From: Candidatus Schekmanbacteria bacterium
Lineage (GTDB): Bacteria; Schekmanbacteria; GWA2-38-11; J061
Direction: 5' to 3'
Length of the DNA stretch: 17,909 bases
Assembly: GCA_003695725.1 (NCBI GenBank)
Contig: RFHX01000130.1
Location: 1-17,909 of the forward strand
The first letter of the stretch is position 1; each line of letters opens with the position of its first letter. Both the position numbers and the translations under genes were made by a program. The notes below the pieces were generated by a model. It did not search any database and was not told the origin of the DNA. It saw nothing but the letters and a program-made list of their open reading frames with translations. Shown piece by piece: positions 15,406-17,909 of the stretch.

Positions 15406-16440
15406 TTAAGTAAGTGAAGCAGTCATAAATTGCTCCACTTCAGATTTTGAAACTAAATTCTTGGCTAACAATTCTTTGATTGCCTGGTCCATTGTTTGCA
15501 TTCCAAATTTTTGGCTTGTTTGTATTATTGACGGTATTTGCGAAATCTTTGCCTCTCTTATTAGATTCCTGATAGCAGGAGTACCTATCATTATTTCAAG
15601 TGCCGCAACCCGTCCCTGACCGTCTTTTCTTTTGAATAGGTGCTGTGTGATTACCGCCTGAATAGATTCCGAAAACATTGCCCTAATCTGTCCCTGTTGC
15701 GCGGCAGGGAAAACATCGATGATTCTGTCTACTGTTTTTGGCGCGCTGGATGTATGAAGTGTCCCAAAAACAAGATGTCCTGTTTCTGCCGCAGTAAGGG
15801 CAAGCTGTATAGTCTCGAGGTCTCTCATTTCACCAACGAGAATTATATCAGGGTCTTCTCTGAGTGCTGACCTTAGTGCATTTGCGAAACTGTGTGTATG
15901 TGGTCCAAGCTCTCTTTGGTTAATGATACAATTCTTTGTTTTGTGGACAAATTCGATCGGATCTTCAATAGTAAGTATATGACCTTTGCGCTCTGAATTT
16001 ATAAGGTCTATCATAGCGGCAAGTGTTGTCGATTTACCGCTGCCTGTAGGCCCTGTTACAAGGACAAGGCCTTTTTCTTTTCTCGATATATCTGCCAGGA
16101 TTTTGGGGAGTTTCAATTCTTCTAATGATAAAATTTTTGTGGGAATTGTCCTAAACACTGCTGCAGGACCTCTATTTTGGAAAAAAGCATTAACCCTGAA
16201 ACGAGCAATATCTTTCATAGTTATTGAGAAATCTATTTCAAGGTTTTCTTCAAATTCTTTCCTCTGTTTATCATTAAAGATATCATAAAGCAGGTCATGA
16301 ACTTCTTCAGCTGAAAGAGCAGGCATTTCAATTTTTTCGATGTCGCCATGTATCCTAAGCATTGGTACTTCACCTGCGCTTATATGAATATCTGAAGCTC
16401 CCTGCTCATTTGCGAAAAGAAGAAGTTCGGAAATATCCAT
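15406..16440 (-). CDS. pilT: PilT type IV pilus retraction ATPase
   Basis: 344 aa, the normal PilT length. It powers pilus retraction and hence twitching or DNA-uptake pulling. Seen: Walker A GPTGSGKST (130-138, Lys136), Asp box LTIEDPIEF (156-164), Walker B DPDIILVGEMRD with Glu204, His box TGHLVFGTLHTSSA (220-233), and the C-terminal retraction signature AIRNLIRE exactly conserved (289-296), which separates PilT from PilB and PilU. GGAGGG (16447-16452, complement) lies 6 nt before the ATG. It is the first gene of the pilT-pilU(-yjbQ) unit. No other pilus assembly gene is in the window, so the machinery is encoded elsewhere. Confidence 0.95.
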   Translation of the reverse strand: MDISELLLFANEQGASDIHISAGEVPMLRIHGDIEKIEMPALSAEEVHDLLYDIFNDKQRKEFEENLEIDFSITMKDIARFRVNAFFQNRGPAAVFRTIPTKILSLEELKLPKILADISRKEKGLVLVTGPTGSGKSTTLAAMIDLINSERKGHILTIEDPIEFVHKTKNCIINQRELGPHTHSFANALRSALREDPDIILVGEMRDLETIQLALTAAETGHLVFGTLHTSSAPKTVDRIIDVFPAAQQGQIRAMFSESIQAVITQHLFKRKDGQGRVAALEIMIGTPAIRNLIREAKISQIPSIIQTSQKFGMQTMDQAIKELLAKNLVSKSEVEQFMTASLT

Positions 16441-16494
16441 TTATAACCCTCCTTTTAAGGTAAACTTTTTCAGCTATATTGAATGTCAATTATA

Positions 16495-16523
16495 TTAAAA
16501 TGATATGTATTTGTCATTGTCAA
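16495..16523 (-). promoter_or_regulatory. Candidate pilT promoter
   Basis: On the - strand a perfect TTGACA (16518-16523) is followed after 17 bp by a poor -10 (TTTTAA, 16495-16500). A better TATAAT lies further on (16489-16494) but at 23 bp. A second TTGACA lies about 30 bp closer to the gene without a matching -10. Low-confidence call. Confidence 0.3.
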
Positions 16524-16555
16524 GGAAATAGAAGAAATCATACATTAATTTTCTG

Positions 16556-17902
16556 TCAAATAAAGATATATCTTGCAAGGAAAAGTGCTGAAAAGAAATA
16601 AATCATCCAGTGAACATCTTTTCCTTTCCCTGAAATTGCTTTTAAGATGCAATATGAAATAAAACCAGCAGATATTCCTTCTGTTATGCTGAATGCATAT
16701 TGCATTACTGTGATTGTGAGAAATGAGGGTATTGCTTCTGTTATTTCAGCCCAATGGATTTTACTTACAGATTGAAACATCAAACAACCTACGATTATAA
16801 GGGAGGGGGCAAGGACAGGATAGAGAAATACGCCTTCCGATATTTCATATCCGCCTCCTATCATTTTGACTAAAGGATAAAAGAATAAAGAAAGAAGCAT
16901 CAAAATTCCTGTTACAATATTTGAAAGACCGGTACGTCCTCCTTCTGCAACACCTGCAGCACTTTCAATGTAGCAAGTAACTGTAGATGTACCAAGCAAA
17001 GTGCCGGTTGTAGTACCAATTGCATCGGCAAGTAATGCTTTTTCTGCATTTGGAAGCTTTCCATCCTTTAAAAGTCCTGCTCTGTCTGCTACTCCAACAA
17101 GTGTGCCGACCGTGTCAAACATTGCAAGTAGAAGAAATATTAAAATGACAGTAATAAATCCTTTTTGTTCAAACACAGAAAGAATATCCAATTTAAGAAA
17201 TGTTGGACTAATCGATGGAGGAAGACTTACTGCTCCCTGATATTTTACTATACCAAGAGGAATTCCTGCAACAGCAGTTGCAAGCATCCCCCAAAAGATT
17301 GCTCCGCTTATCCTCAATGACATCAGTATTGCAATGAGAAATGTTCCTCCAATCGATAGAAGAGTATATGATGCTTTGAGATTGCCTATTGTAACAAGAG
17401 TTCCCGGATTTCCTATCACAATTCCTCCCCATTGAAAACCTATAAATGCGATGAGCAGTCCTATACCCACAGCAATAGAATGTTTCAATGATTCAGGTAT
17501 TGCATTGAGAAGCTTTTCTCTTACTCCCCAGCGAGATATGATAATAAAGATTGCTCCTGCAGTGAAATTTGCGCCAAGTGCTGCTTGCCAAGGAAAATTC
17601 ATTCCTCCTATCGAGGCAGCGCCGCAAACTGTAAAAGCGAAGAAAAAATTATGCCCCATTGCAGGTGCCAAAGCAATAGGGTAATTGGCCATAAATGCCA
17701 TCAGAAAGGTAGCAATGGCGCTTGCTATACAGGTGGCTGTCATAACGGCGCCAAAATCCATTGCCGGACCATCGGGATTACTCAATATTGCGGGTTGAAC
17801 GAAGATTATATAGGAAAGGGTCATAAATGTTACAGTGCCGGCTGTTAATTCCTTTCTTATAGATGAACCTTTTTCTGAGATTTTAAATATTTTTTCCAAC
17901 AT
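16556..17902 (-). CDS. AzgA/PbuG-type purine (guanine/hypoxanthine/adenine) permease
   Basis: 448-aa polytopic transporter of the NCS2-related AzgA group, importing purine bases by proton symport. Seen: N-terminal RKELTAGTVTFMTLSYIIFV (16-35), ALAPAMGHNFFFAF (77-90), SIAVGIGLLIAFIGFQWGG (141-159), AMFDTVGTLVGVADRAG in the central part, and the group hallmark TVTCYIESAAGVAEGGRTGL before the last helices. About a dozen or more hydrophobic segments are visible and the length is typical, so the gene is complete. Only 7 bp (TATATAA on this strand) precede the ATG inside the window, so its ribosome site and any purine riboswitch or promoter lie outside. It shares strand with pilT but is separated from it by 115 bp. 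Confidence 0.93.
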   Translation of the reverse strand: MLEKIFKISEKGSSIRKELTAGTVTFMTLSYIIFVQPAILSNPDGPAMDFGAVMTATCIASAIATFLMAFMANYPIALAPAMGHNFFFAFTVCGAASIGGMNFPWQAALGANFTAGAIFIIISRWGVREKLLNAIPESLKHSIAVGIGLLIAFIGFQWGGIVIGNPGTLVTIGNLKASYTLLSIGGTFLIAILMSLRISGAIFWGMLATAVAGIPLGIVKYQGAVSLPPSISPTFLKLDILSVFEQKGFITVILIFLLLAMFDTVGTLVGVADRAGLLKDGKLPNAEKALLADAIGTTTGTLLGTSTVTCYIESAAGVAEGGRTGLSNIVTGILMLLSLFFYPLVKMIGGGYEISEGVFLYPVLAPSLIIVGCLMFQSVSKIHWAEITEAIPSFLTITVMQYAFSITEGISAGFISYCILKAISGKGKDVHWMIYFFSALFLARYIFI

Positions 17903-17909
17903 TTATATA

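Overview
The window is AT-rich and gene-dense. It reads as a chromosomal segment of a Gram-negative bacterium with a strongly anaerobic flavour. The Gram-negative call rests on a complete RND-type inner-membrane pump with its periplasmic adaptor, two predicted lipoproteins and a PilT/PilU retraction ATPase pair. The anaerobic flavour comes from an aldehyde:ferredoxin-oxidoreductase-like protein with its own small Fe-S partner, a flavin/Fe-S fusion with HdrD-type cysteine motifs, and a BadI/MenB-type CoA-ring enzyme. TTG and GTG starts are used several times. I cannot assign a genus or phylum from sequence reading alone. No rRNA, tRNA, CRISPR array, insertion sequence or phage gene was seen.

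Layout. (1) 1-5740, + strand: a MarR-type regulator behind a promoter that overlaps a perfect 11+11 bp palindrome, then an RND adaptor, an RND pump (1-nt overlap) and a membrane-anchored alpha/beta hydrolase. This is a likely drug or solvent efflux operon under local MarR control, with no outer-membrane channel gene in it. (2) 5741-7813, + strand: a roughly 300-bp leader without genes, then a two-cluster ferredoxin and a shortened, apparently cofactor-site-degenerate AOR homologue, closed by a clear intrinsic terminator. (3) 7875-10520, - strand: an 881-aa FAD-oxidase/Fe-S/CCG fusion of the lactate/glycolate/2-hydroxyacid dehydrogenase type. (4) 10680-13667, + strand: a GNA1162-like lipoprotein, a BadI/MenB-like crotonase, a small hydrophobic protein, a cysteine-containing lipoprotein and a DsbA-like thiol oxidoreductase whose start overlaps the end of the lipoprotein gene. 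(5) 13748-16440, - strand: pilT, pilU and a YjbQ/UPF0047 gene, co-oriented and closely spaced. (6) 16556-17902, - strand: an AzgA/PbuG-type purine permease, complete, with its start 7 bp from the window edge.

Most genes belong to known families. The points that stand out are the AOR homologue that has lost most visible tungstopterin-binding signatures while keeping its Fe-S cysteines, the operator-like palindrome ahead of the efflux operon, the possible link between a BadI-like enzyme and the nearby redox genes, and the coupling of a four-cysteine lipoprotein to a DsbA-like protein.
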